A stretch of 64,000 nucleotides of DNA from Amyloporia xantha (Eukaryota; Basidiomycota; Agaricomycetes; Polyporales; Adustoporiaceae): contig JAYKKR010000023.1 in NCBI GenBank assembly GCA_036971615.1, positions 1 to 64,000 on the forward strand, written 5' to 3'. The position numbers and the translations under genes are program-made. Below are positions 32,001 through 44,145 of this stretch, piece by piece; position 1 is the stretch's first letter, and each line of letters begins with the position of its first letter. The notes beneath the pieces were generated by a model. That model made no database searches and was not told where the DNA came from. It saw only the letters and a list, made by a program, of their open reading frames with translations.

Positions 32001-35000
32001 ACGCTTTGGAGATGGAGTACTATGGCGGCACACAAATAGGGCCAGTGCTGATACTGGGATTGAGCGTGGAGGAAGTGGAAGAACAGGCCAAACATTTGCT
32101 GGGCCAAGAAGTAAGCAGTATTAACCACTTATCTTTGTTCTGTTGCTGACGCGTAACTAAGAACGCTGGTCTCGACTCCGGCCTTGAACGATACCGCAAA
32201 GAGTATCTTGCGAAATTACACTTATGGCTCGCACTACACGCCCATCGGTGCACTCGAGTCGAGCCTCGTTGTTTCCCGCGAATTGCGCAACATGCTGAGG
32301 AAGCCTGGAAAGCCTTGCGAACGATGGTTGTGCACGCACCTAGACAATCCGGCAGTAGGCTGTCGCATGGAAGTACAACCGTTAAAGGAAAGTCGCCTAA
32401 GCGGAGTCATGGTATGATCAAGAAGCCTACCAAGAAGGCGGCGACGACTACCAGGTCACGAACTGGCCCCACTAGGGCGCGTGTCAATAGGGTGAAGGCA
32501 GAACCACCAACCACGCCAAAAGCTCGCAAAGGTGAAAGGTATCAGTCTGAAATCTATAACATGATATTTACATTGCATAACGTAGCACTCAACGATATCT
32601 CCTTGAATAATGCGTCACTTACACCTCCGAAGTCAGCTGTAACCTTCAGCAAGGCGACCGAAATCCACGATGGCTTCCCCAGATGATAAACCTCCTTCGT
32701 GAGTCATGTCGCGTTTGTTTGATGCCGATAAGACCTAGTATTTACGCATACTGTGTGCAGAAATGGTGTCACAGCTACTGGGTCTCTTAGGTCATGTGCT
32801 AATGAAAGTGCGCCTACTCAGCGTTGCTCGGAGATTGAGTGTACAGTGTGGTAATGCTGCTTTGAAAGGTAAGATGCATGTCCTGGAATGCCAGCTCTTA
32901 GTACTGAGACATGCCAACTAGAAAATATCACAATCGCAATTGAGCTCGCTCACGAGTATGTCAAGTTAGGAAAAGCAGAGAAGGCAGCCACCATCTACTC
33001 TCAGACGCTGACAGTTGTGCGCGATAGCGAAGTTTCACCTGAAATTCGTACTCTGTTCTTTGCACGATATGCAGAGTCGCTCGCAGTCGGCGGTTACTTT
33101 TCGGAAGGGTAAGTCATGTTGGCCTCGATCATGTAGACACGATTTTGACATTATTGCAGGACTCGTGCATATTGCGAAGCTGTTGCCCTATCAGCGACTT
33201 TAGTTTCAGATGAGAAAGGCTTGTCCACAGCACAGCGAGTGAAGCAACGTGTGGCTAACCTGGAGCGAACTGCCATTGCATCGGTTGCGTTCTCTGCGAT
33301 TCAATATGCCAGGGTCAGTACCTGACTTGCTTCAACCTCCATGCTGTTTCCTCTCCTAATTGCCGTAACGCCGCAGGACGATCCATCCACATCAGTTGAT
33401 GGTCTTTTACAGTCTCTGCGGCTATGGAACCGTGCTATCGACACGATTTCCCGGCTCCGACCTTCTGAGGTCACCAAGCCAAGTGCGGAAATGGATAATC
33501 CATTCGAAGTCAAGCACACGGACACAATCGATAATGCACGCCCTACTGTCGAGGACTTTGGGCCGCGAAGTGCATTCCGACATGCATTTGCAACAGAGAA
33601 CGCAGAATGGCGTATTGTCGAGGGCCTTCTGGAGACTCTTTTCGCACTTAGCCAAGCCTATTGTGCCCGTGGATCCCCACGTGAAGCAGAGTATTTTATA
33701 CATCAAGCAAGTGACTTAGCAAAGTCGATGAACTTCCCTGCAACGATCGGCCGTGCACTAGCACGGAATGGGGAGACATTGCTGCATCTTGGTCATCTTG
33801 AGGAAGGATATAGCCTGCTGATGCAGGCAGTTGATTTCGTCGCTGATATATCTGGGCCGCACGCGGCTGACATTTGTCGACTGCGCGGCGAATATAATCA
33901 GCGTAGCTCTAAGCACAAGGACGCCCAGCAGCTCTTTGAGGAGGCTACTATGATGTTGGATGAATTAGCCAAGACGTTCTCATCTCTTGAGGGAGCCAAT
34001 GCTAGGTAGGCCATCTCGTCATCCGAAATATGACGAGCTTACTCATTATTTCAAGTGGAAGGAAATCACTTGGGCCTTCTTCTCGATTGTCAAGTGGTCA
34101 CACCCAAAGTACTGGCGAGACGTTAGCGCCAACAATTCTTGCTGCGATATTGCGGCAACATAGTCAGTTTATCGAATGTTTCTCATTCGCTCGTCTAAGT
34201 TATGCTAAATATACGGACAGTATCGCTCCTACGTGACACGGGTGAGGAATATAAGAGTTTGCTTGATCGGCTCTCCTCCCTCCCCCTGTCTGCAGAGACA
34301 AAAGTGAGTTTACTCGAGCATATCATCATATATATTCACATGTTTGTACTTAAACCGTGTGTATAGGCAGAGAAAAGTGTTCTCATGGCAAAGCTGACTC
34401 TGGACGACGCATACTCTCAATTCCGTACTGATATGTTCTTGAGCTCTCTGGCAGAGTCGGGTGAGTTGCATAACAAATGCAATGAATGTGGTGTTACTTA
34501 CCACTAGAGTAGCCATCACAATTCCTATGGGAATGTCTAGTGAAAAGACGATCCCTTCTTCAGCCACTGCACAAGAGATAGCAAGCCTACTGTCTACTGC
34601 CGAGCGATCCTTATGGAGCGACTTGACTCTGATCGCACAACGAGGAAGTGTTGCCCATGTTCGTGATACTTCGATTTCACTGGCATTGATAAGGGCCTTG
34701 CGCAGCTCCCTCGGTACCGGGGAAGAAAATACTGCTCTCATTATTTGTCAATTGATAGGTGCCTCTTCTATTCCATCGTCTGATGTCATTCACTTCAATT
34801 GATAACTATGGACAGATGCTTCAACCGCAATCACTCTGCGCCGAGAAATGCTTGAAGCTATCAAGCACAAATTTTTCGATCCCGTGTCTTTCAATGACTT
34901 ACGATGGCCCCTCATTACAGCAGAGGGCTTACCGATAGCAACTCAGGAACCGCTCAAACGTATGCGATCGGACATCTTTGACGACTCAGAAGACGAGTCG

Positions 35001-36740
35001 GATCTCCTGCCTATGTCACCAGCGGTCAGGTCATACTGGGATCTCGTCCAAAGCAAATACCAGTCTCAAATGCTCGATGCCACACGCATATCAACACGGC
35101 AGGAAGCCTCTTTGCCTTCCAATTGGACGATCTTGAATATTAGCGTCACTGAAGACAAAAGCACCATCTTTATTACTCGACAGAGGGCACAGCACAAGCC
35201 ACTCGTGTTCTGCCTGCCGTTGAAAGGTCGACGAGAGAGCGACGACGACGAGCACCTAGCCTTTCATGACGTAATGACAGAGATGAAGGAAATCCTCCGG
35301 CTCAACGACGAAGGAACGCGACGAGCTGGTGGTGTTCGCAAGGATGACAAATCGGCTAGAGCAGCATGGTGGGCCGAAAGATCTGCGCTTGACAAGAGGC
35401 TACAGGAATTACTTCATGACATTGAATTTTGCTGGTTCGGTGCATTTAAGGTGAGCAACAGCACGTCCAGTCTGACGTCGTGAATCTTATGTCCATCCCT
35501 CAGACGATCCTGAGTGCCCCAAGAAACATTCCCGTCGAAGAAATCGCTCTCTTGCGGTCAAGGATTGAGAAGATATTCGCCGCCACTCTTGCACTGCGGG
35601 AGAAGAAACAGATGATACACGTCAAACTGGACGACGCACTCCTGGAATGTTTCTCCGCTCTGCCCTTAGATTGTCGTGACGAAGAACTCGAAGATTTGGT
35701 ATACTTCATCCTTGATCTGTACCAGTTTCATGGAGTCTCTGTGACTATTGCAGAAGTCGACGTGGATCAGATCGTGGTCGACTTACGGAGTGTTTTGGAC
35801 GAACATGCCGCAAGGACGCAAGGCAAATCTCTTCGAGTCGAGGATAGTCATACGTTCTTGGCGTTGGACAAGAACATCCAAGGGATTCCTTGGGAGTCGT
35901 TTCCGACATTGAGGGGACAGAGCGTCATTCGAATCCCTAACAATGACTTCCTCATGGACCGCATTGAGCTCGCGAGGTGTCAAGACAACCTTGGGCATGC
36001 ATCGCCAATTAACATGCCTGAAGATACCGAAGTCGTGATCGATCGGATTCCCATAAATCCTCGCAAGACATATTATGTCTTGAATCCTAGCGGGGACCTC
36101 AAGAGTACAGAAGGACGATTCTCAACGTGGTTGAAGAGCATGAAGTCAGTTGGCTGGGACGGGTTGATTGGACGAGTCCCAAGTGAACAACAGTTCTCCG
36201 ATGCTCTAACGAGGAACGACCTGGTAATGTGAGTCTTCTTTCAAGTTTCTTCCCTCGACTTCGTATACTGAATGATTCCCGTTTGCTAGATATTTTGGCC
36301 ATGGCGGAGCAGAACAATATATTAGGTCCTCAAAGATACGTCACCTGCCCAAATGCGCGGCGACAATGCTCTGGGGTTGTTCATCGGGCGCGCTAAGAGA
36401 AATGGGCGATTTCGACCGCATCGGAACACCGCTTAATTATATGTTGGCTGGATGGTAAGTACTAGCTTCTTCTGAGTATACCGCTCAATAACATCAGTCA
36501 CTTCACAGCCCAACCCTCGTAGCCAATCTATGGGACGTCACGGACCGCGACATCGACAAGTTTTCGCAAGCCGTTTTCGATGACTTGCGATTGACTCCTG
36601 CAGGGCTTAGTCGTTCAGCAGAACGCGGCAACAAGGCCGTATCGATCGTTAAGGCGGTTGCTAATGCCCGAGATAGCTGCAAATTGAAGTACTTGACGGG
36701 GGCAGCGCCAGTGGTCTACGGAATACCGTTTTATTTGTGA
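29096..36740 (+). CDS. Separase (peptidase family C50)
   Basis: Cysteine protease that cleaves the cohesin kleisin at anaphase. Start MPSVPAKSRQTASRIGRPAA at 29096, about 20 bases after a CTCTCTACAACTC leader. A long alpha-helical repeat region with exons at 29,568-30,215, 30,282-30,860, 30,960-31,510, 31,560-32,110, 32,160-32,540, 32,760-33,110 and 33,380-34,005 includes LLGLLGHVLMKVRLLSVARR and LAHEYVKLGKAEKAATIYSQ. The protease domain follows: YYVLNPSGDLKSTEGRF near 36,075, catalytic His in YFGHGGAEQY (codon 36300-36302) and catalytic Cys in MLWGCSSG (36378-36380), 26 residues apart as in human separase. NLWDVTDRDIDKFS comes next, and the end is PVVYGIPFYL at TGA 36738-36740. No frame break was established in 7.6 kb; the junction near 32,640-32,770 is unresolved. 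Confidence 0.92.
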
Positions 36741-37194
36741 AATGCTCGCTATATATATACACTGCTTCCACTTAGCATAAGTTATTATCTTCCTCAATGC
36801 ATACAAGTCATCATATTGTCCTATCATATTTCATGATCGTATGGTCGATAGTCATTCATAGAATCACAGTAGAGTCGCAGGTCACCAAAATTGGAAGAGA
36901 CATACGAGATATCCTCGCAGTGAGGTAGACCTTGCCTGATATGATATTGTCGATAAACCCGACGTACGTTCCTGCCAGTGCGGTAGCCGGTATCTTGCAT
37001 TTCAGTAGAGGTCGCGCTCCACCAATAGTAGCCATTGCATATGTACCAGCCTCCGATCAGACCCACGAGATTCCCTACTACACACGATCGTCGTTTCAGA
37101 GAACCTGAACTTCGTATGCAGGAATACAGACATATGGCTATGGTCCGATTAGACGGTCCGAAAGGCCAATGACGGGCTACAGATTTCTCATGAG
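36741..37194. other. Short intergenic region between separase and peptide gene I
   Basis: No gene was recognised. It contains a CCAAT at 37166-37170 upstream of copy I. Confidence 0.4.
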
Positions 37195-37320
37195 CCAATG
37201 AGATATCAGCTTTTTGCATAGAGACTTGAAGTGGCCACGACACACTGGGCGTTGTAAATCGCTCGGCACGGTCTCAAAAATACCGCAGAAGTGTGCGCCA
37301 TACTATAAAGAGACTGCGAA
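37195..37320 (+). promoter_or_regulatory. Promoter of peptide gene I
   Basis: CCAAT at 37195-37199 and TATAAAG at 37314-37320. The TATA box begins 85 bases before the ATG. The CCAAT-TATA distance of 119 is longer than at the other intact copies. Confidence 0.5.
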
Positions 37321-37398
37321 TGAAATGGTATTCCTCAGTTCTCCACACCTCTACACTCAGCATCCACACAGCCTCACCCGAGCCTCTTTCAACTTACA

Positions 37399-37553
37399 AT
37401 GTCTGTGAGTAGCACACACTGTTGTGGAATATGATCAAGCAAACGGCTCAATGAGGGCGTTAGGACACCGTGAAGTGCGCTAACACCGAGGCCAACGGCG
37501 GCACCTGCTCCTGGCCGACATGCGGCTGCGCGGAGCCACCCAAAAGCAAGTAA
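37399..37553 (+). CDS. Four-cysteine 31-residue peptide, copy I (intact)
   Basis: ATG TCT at 37399-37404, intron 37405-37463 (GTGAGT...TAG), exon 2 at 37464-37553 ending TAA. The encoded peptide is identical to A, C, G and H although the flanks have diverged most and the separase gene now lies between it and H. Conservation in this most distant member supports selection on the peptide rather than recent copying. A GTGAGT at about 37571 could start a 3' UTR intron. Confidence 0.75.
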
Positions 37554-38844
37554 ATCTCGCGTTCCTAGAGAAAGGTGAGTGGCAACGGTGGCGACTCTTG
37601 ATGCTGATGAAGGCTAATGTCCCTTAACGTTCGCAGAGGGGATGCTTGTGTTACTGGAGGGTTGATTTGGTGCCAGGTTATGGGTCGAATGTCATTAGCC
37701 AGGTGTAAAAAGATCTCAGCCAGATGATTTTGCTATGCGATCAAAGGTTACGTCGGAATTAAGCCTAAGTCGGATGAGAAAGGTCTATGAACGGCCACAC
37801 CAGTGGGAGGCGCACAGCGTCATATACACATGCATGTGACGCAGCGAAACCAATGCCGCAGCTCGGATTCATCCATTAAGTCGAGCATCGGGAAAGAAGT
37901 GACAAGATAGAGAGACCAAGGGCTCCAAGGTATAGAGACGTGCTGCTGGAAAAAGGGTACTGGATACCGTGAGCGGTTTGCGATTGCCTTCAGCACGGGG
38001 AGAAAATGTGACGGAGGCCAAACTTCTCGAATATTTCGACCTGGGATACCGGACAAAAAGCATACATGTAGAGTAGTGGGAGGCCAAAACATGAAACGAT
38101 TCTGCGTACAGCAGAAATCAAGGGATCAGCCAGATCAAGCCAGATATCGTTCTAATTAAATTTAAATTAAAGCTACGCACGATACTGATGAATGTCAGTT
38201 AGGGAACATAGAATCGAGTGATTCCCCCGCCAACTCACACAGCAATGTCCAAAAGCAAATGCTGTGGGTATAGTTGGATCTGAACTGGCTGGAACTACGC
38301 ATCTTTGCTCTGGTGTATCTGCCTTGGGCTATTCTCGGGAAAATCACAGCTACCGCAGTAACGATGGCCGAGAAGAACAAGTGCAGATTGCAGGACTGCA
38401 AAACAGATAAAGACTGAGCGCAATGATGTGCGGTGACACTATCAGCGACACGGCCCAGTCCGCGACTGTCAAAGACAAGATATGGTCTGCGACTTCGGGA
38501 TTTATTGATAATTTTACACCCTTCGTTGTAGACAGGGATCTGATCAAGAGGGACTAGATTGAAGACTGAAGGCGTCGACATGTCCAGGCCTCCAGCTGAA
38601 GGCGGTCCAGAGGCGCCTGTAGCCACACACGGCAATTCCCGAACACCGATCGTAGTGGGCGCCTAGTATTTTCTTCATCCAGGTCAAATCCAGGTCGCCG
38701 CCGCCAGGTGGTCAAGCTGGTCAAGCTTTGTAGTTTCCCCCACAGTACTCCCGCTCTTTGCTGCAGAAATACCAAACTGCTTGCTTTGCATTCTCGCTAT
38801 TGACACTAATTTCTAATCTATCTTTCTCAAAATTTACTGGCTCG
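37554..38844. other. Intergenic region
   Basis: No gene recognised. A small AT-rich palindromic stretch, TTAAATTTAAATTAA, lies at about 38157-38170. Confidence 0.4.
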
Positions 38845-41800
38845 ATGTCGAGTACTCTGCGTCTACCTCCAGCACTGCTCGACCTCACTTTGCTTCGTGC
38901 AAGTCCACGTAACCTCGCGTCGTCTCGACCGTTTCAGATTGGCCATATGGAGGTGTGGAAAAGATGGGCCCACGCAGCGGCGCTCCTTGCCCAACCACCA
39001 CCTTTCCAGGACTTCTCCGACCATGCTGTTATGCAGAGCGACCGGTCGATGTACGCCAAGTGCGTCATGTGCTCCCGAGTCATCGCGTGCCCGTCTGACC
39101 TCATTTCAGCAAGAGAAAGAGATACAGGAAGGACAAAGATGAAGAGCTTCTTCCGGTGTCTTCGGAGTCCGAACATAGAGAGCTGTCAGAGCTTGAAGAA
39201 CGGGTTCTTGACCTGAAAGAAACTGTAAACTCTGAGGTGAGTCCTATTTCTATATTCTGAGTTCCCGTAAATTTGGTCTGCAATTTGTGGCATCCCAACT
39301 GCAACGTGCGGTTCTGCGTCGGCCTAGTCAGGAACTCCCTGTCATTTCTGCGATTTAGCATATTGCCGTGCTCCGATAGTCCTCGTCATCATTCACAGCT
39401 TGAGTTAGCGGCTGACAGTCCATGAGGAATTGCGCGTTATGCACGACTCTTTGCTTCCATAATGTCTAGACAGAGGCGTATCTGGCATGTGGATGGAGAG
39501 GTCATGCATAACGGGCTTAGGTGGACGAAGTCTGCCTTCTCGGGTGGGATCCCTAGACGAGGAAATTGCATGTCGATTCTACATCTAGTCTGCGCAATTC
39601 TTTCTCATTTGGGTTGAATACCACCCTAAGGGGGAGAAAACACAATTTCACTGGGGCCATCACGCCGTGTCGTAGAGTCCGTCACTCATAGCTTCTCACA
39701 ACGTCTAATTGACTCTCGAGACATTCTATGCATTATGACATATGTTCTCTCACCCTTCAACCTAGTGTTTCAAATCTTCGGTCCTCTCGTAAACTTCACG
39801 GCGGTCACGTATACTAACTATACACATTGGTAATGACCATTCCTATAGGAGTCTCTTGTCGAATCTGTGACCTATTCTGAAGATGAACTGCTCCATATCT
39901 ACGAGGATCTACTCACGCCTTCCTCGGCGACCCCGGGAACTCAAACAAGAAGAACGTATCGGTATCGACACCCAAGCGATGCAAGACGAGGATGACAAAC
40001 TTGTCCAGGGAATTGCTCAGCGACTGTTTGAGTCCCCTGACTCAGTTGCGACATCCTCCACATCGACAGAATCACACGCACCGTATCGTACTATAATAAC
40101 TCGGCTGCAGGAAATTACGTCGGCACTGGATAAATTTGGCATGTCGGCGCCTGCGCCTGAAGAACAGGTCGATATCAACGCGGCGATGTTTCCGGATATC
40201 TCGACTGGTATCCTGACCATTCGAGAATGGTCATCCATGACGCGCACATGTGTATGTGATAGCTCCGCGTCTCATGAGACAGGCAGAGCGCAGCTATTGA
40301 TTCATCTCACCTTTCTAGGTTAGAGCACATGACGGTGCGGCGGCTGAGACTATTCTCCAGCTTATGAAGGTTCGCTCGTCATCGCGTCAGCGAACGTCAT
40401 CGACTCATACTCCTTTGATAGCGGTCTGGCGTCTTGGAGCTGGAAGAGTATGTGAACGAGGTCCTCTCGCTCTATGCCTCAGCCGGTGACGTCGCTGGCG
40501 TCGAACATATCCTGCGCAAGTTCGTATCCTCGCGGCCCTCGGAATTTCAGCGCGATCTGCACGTTAAGGCACACGTTAAATCACTGACCCCCGACACTTT
40601 TCCCAACGCCGTCCTCACTCTCTTACATGATTATGAAGCGGCTGGCACGCCTGTGCCGCAAAAGTCTTACACGCGCGCCATCACAGCGCTCCTCTCGACA
40701 CAGAGCACGCCCTCGCAGGCTCACGCGCAAGCATGGGATCTCTTTGCGCATATGCGCTACGCAGCTCACCCCGAGCCCGACACCGCTCTCTACACTCTCA
40801 TGTTGAGAGCTTGCTCGCACCCCGCTGCGCCCGTGGAGCCCGAACGTGCCCTCGATCTTTTCACGGAGATGACGGTCGATCGCGGGCTCGTGCCGACGCC
40901 GGGTGCGTACGCCGGGGCAGCGTATGCGTTCGCGCGCAGCGGTGACCCAAAGTACGTCCATGAGACCTTCCGGCTTGCGAAGGAGATGCTGGATGCCCAC
41001 CGGGATGCGCGGGGGCGCAGCACTTTCAAGCCCGATCGACGGCTGTTTAGTGCGCTGTTGGAGGGCGCGAAGCGAATCGGCGACCTGACGCGGGCGCGGT
41101 GGATTTTGGCCGAGATGGTGCGGCAGAGCGCGACCGCAGGGTCGGGCGATCACGAAGTCCTCATCAATGATGCGGTCATGCAGCATGTGTTCCACGCGTA
41201 TGCTACGTTCAGGCCTCCATTCAGGCGCTCTGCGACCGTGCTGGTCGATGAACAGGCTTCCTCAGGCGAACAGCGGCATGCGGAGCCGAATACTGGCCCT
41301 GAGGAAGTGCTAAGGGTGGAGGATTCATCTCAGGCACAGGTGAATTCGGACCCCGCAAGCTCACTCGACGCGAATCAGGAGGTCAGGGAGGATTTCGCTG
41401 CGGCAGGACTTCCCACTGCGAGTACTGATATTCGGTTCTCCCACATTCCTCCTCAAAGTCATGCCGAAGTTGCCCGTGAGGCGAAGCTCCTCTTCACGCG
41501 TATCGTTGAAGACAGTCGTGTCAACATGGACAGTACGGACGCAGACAAGGGTGCTGCATCTGAAACCTTCAGGCCGTTCTGTCATGTCCGCCTGACTTCA
41601 CGACTTCTCAATGCGTACCTTTCGGTGCATTATGCCCACTCTTCGTTCGATAAATGGAGTTCCACCTACCGCGCACTATTCGACGACCTGGGCGTTTCAC
41701 GGAACGCCCGAACCTACGTTGAGGCGCTAGAACGATGTGCCGGTTCGAGTAAACGGGAGCGCTCTATGGCGCTCCGTCTTGCGGAGGAGATATGGGGTGG

Positions 41801-42374
41801 CTGGCAGAGTGTGGAACAGTCGTGGCGTGATGCAGCTAGCGGTGCTAATGAGGACCATGCTGTGAAATCCACCGACGCACGCCTTGTTGAAAGAGCGAAT
41901 GCCGCGATGATACGGATACTTGCTCTGTAAGTTAGCCTCCTACGTCCACGTACTGTGCATTCACATCTGACCTGCTGATCTTACAGGACTGGAAACGTTA
42001 GGCGTGCCTTGGACCACGTCAGGGCCTTTTCTGAACGCTATCCTCCAGTACGGCTCTTGCAAATTCCGCCTAAGCACCCACTGCGCTCTACGCGGACGGT
42101 TCTCATAGGTGCCCGGCCGCTCGTGCGGCTCACTAGTATTGTCGATATCCCCGACGATGGTGTGCCACCCCTCCTGACATTCACAGAACTCGAGGTCCTG
42201 CACCATCGCCTCCTGGCTGTGGGTGATCGTGTCGGGTTGGACTATCTGAAGTGGCTATGCAAGGCATATGAAGGATCCCTTAGACGGAGGAGAGATGCCA
42301 CAATGCGTGCAGTGCCCCAGGGCGCAACTTCAGACGAGCGGCTAGGTGACGATGACTATGCGTCGTCTCGATAG
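38845..42374 (+). CDS. Pentatricopeptide-repeat protein, probably mitochondrial
   Basis: Start MSSTLRLPPALLDLTLLRAS at 38845, an Arg/Ser/Leu-rich N-terminus without acids that suits mitochondrial import. After an intron comes KRKRYRKDKDEELL and SELEERVLDLKET, then ESLVESVTYSEDELLHIYED on the exon from about 39,850. Near 39,930-39,945 the frame must slip by one to reach DDKLVQGIAQRLFE. Small exons (VRAHDGAAAETILQLMK) lead into the main exon at about 40,429-41,928. That exon has PPR-like helix pairs, for example LYTLMLRACSHPAAPVEPER, GAYAGAAYAFARSGDPKYV and RRLFSALLEGAKRIGDLTRA. The last exon starts TGNVRRALDHVRAF and stops at 42,372. PPR proteins bind organelle RNA. The linker slip may be a sequence error or a missed splice. 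Confidence 0.8.
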
Positions 42375-43269
42375 TTCATGGTGCCGGATCATTCAGGTGG
42401 GATTGTTAGAGATGCTATTATACTATGTGGCCGTTTGCATTTTAATTTCATTCTAGTCCTTTTGGGATTTCGGATTGTGTAAAGGATCATTGATTTCATT
42501 GTGCTTCTATCGAACACTTCTAGACTCTTCCGAGCCTATACTTCTGAGTTCGGAATCAGGGGCTGACGCTATCGGCGAAGCGAGCACTGCTTTCCGGCAA
42601 GCAGACCTCCGAAGAACCGCGGAGACTGGACGAGGTCATGTAGCATGACTTTTGGCATTCACGTCTCAAGGGACTGCTCACGGCATTCGGGTGCGATGTC
42701 CCGAGGTGAGGACATCCAGGCACTCTGGATATGTCTATGGCGAGGAACAAACTGTCTGCTTGTCATAAATGTGCCATGGTCAATTTTCGCATCCAAGAAG
42801 AGTGCACCGTACTGGTAAGAAGCCGTTCTACAAACGCCGCATTGTTCCACTATGACTGACGTGCGATTTATCTCAAATGCAGTAAAGACACAGGCACCTT
42901 GCCGCATCATAAAATAGATACGTTTGAGGTGGTTTCAGCGGGTTTGCCAATCGATACTTAAGAGAAGGTGAGGTCCAGTGCAAGATATAGGATGCAAGAG
43001 CCGGTTGTTGACCAAATGCCAGCTTTGAACCTGAATAATCGTCCAACGTGAGGAGTCTTCCATATGGTTGTTCGGGCAGACTACGGGTATGTCTCATGTC
43101 AGAAAGCAATAGAAAACGGTTTGACCAGCCTCAGGGCCCTCGTGTCATTCTGCAGTGAAGTCGTGGAGCTCACATCATGATTCAAGGTAGCACGAGGCCT
43201 CAGGGATGACTGACACCGTGACACGCGATCCCGGAGCCGCTCGGACTAATGGATGGGAGGTTGACAACC
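42375..43269. other. Intergenic region
   Basis: No gene, repeat or RNA recognised. Confidence 0.4.
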
Positions 43270-44145
43270 TGTACTTAGGCTGTCAGTAATGTCGGTCTTG
43301 ATCGTTTTCAGATCTTACCCGGAGCATCCGGAGACAATAAGGAAATTCTATGACATGTCAGCGCATGACTATCCGTATTTGACTAAGCCCTACCACAGAG
43401 ATGAGAACAAGATCTTGCGAAGCGAAAGAAGCGCTGGCAAGGAAGTATGGTGAGTACACGGTCGCTATCCTTGGGAAAACAAGTGGCTAGACACGCAGGC
43501 TAGATATCACGACCCATGCACTTATCCATGTCCGGCATAGTACGCTAGGGTCGATTTCAGGCCTGCGTGGACTGTTTCAGAATCCCGTTCCGATGGAAGC
43601 CCTAATGCATAGCAATTTGTGCATAATTGCACAGCGGTGGCTTCGGTCACGAGATAAGGCGGATGCGAAACTTTGGACACCGGTTGTCTACCATCGGATT
43701 GATCCACGCGGCCATATTATCCATTGGGGCTTGATCACCTTAAGGAGGTTGGATGGTTACGCAATACAGCAACCTCTGATGACACCGACGGCGGCCTGGA
43801 AAAGCAATTGTATTTCATTTGAAGCATCAGGCCTAATGTTGATCAGGCGCGTATGGATTCCATCGCTCCCAAGATTATCCCCCATTTGAATAGAACTTGA
43901 GGTCAGTTCGGCGACAGTCTTCAAACTCTCTATGTGATTCCGGTGATGGATAAAACTAGCGCAAACGCATGTTTACTTTTCGAAATCAGACTCAGTGAGG
44001 TCTGGCACGAGGTGATAGGTAAAATGAAAGCGGAAGTTTCTCCTCCAACGGCTACTCTCTACGATGGTAATTTAGCAGCTGCCCCGTGTCAAGCTCGCTA
44101 CTTCTCCTGGTGTACCAGTCACCTTCTAGGAGCAGGTTGGATTTG
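43270..44145 (+). pseudogene. Uncharacterised protein, F-box-associated-like, fragmentary
   Basis: Consecutive protein-like pieces: SYPEHPETIRKFYDMSAHDY near 43,317 followed by DENKILRSERSAGKEVW; then LDITTHALIHVRHSTLGSIS near 43,500, followed by FQNPVPMEALMHSNL and VVYHRIDPRGHIIHW; then GDSLQTLYVIPVMDK near 43,912. These resemble the body of lineage-specific agaricomycete proteins often found with F-boxes, but no F-box was seen. The first two pieces could be joined by an intron starting near 43,449. A frame slip near 43,860 separates the last piece. Function unknown. Confidence 0.35.

Noticed and set aside
5405..37553. Peptide genes as mating pheromone precursors
   Set aside because: Basidiomycete pheromones end in a CAAX box; these end in PPKSK, and no receptor or homeodomain gene was seen.
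5405..37553. Peptide genes as MSDIN-type cyclic peptide precursors because they start MSD
   Set aside because: The flanking prolines and the leader/core/follower layout are absent, the peptide is constant between copies, and the intron position differs.
5405..37553. Peptide genes as classical copper metallothioneins
   Set aside because: Only four cysteines and one CxC; the label would overstate the evidence, so it is kept only as a possibility.
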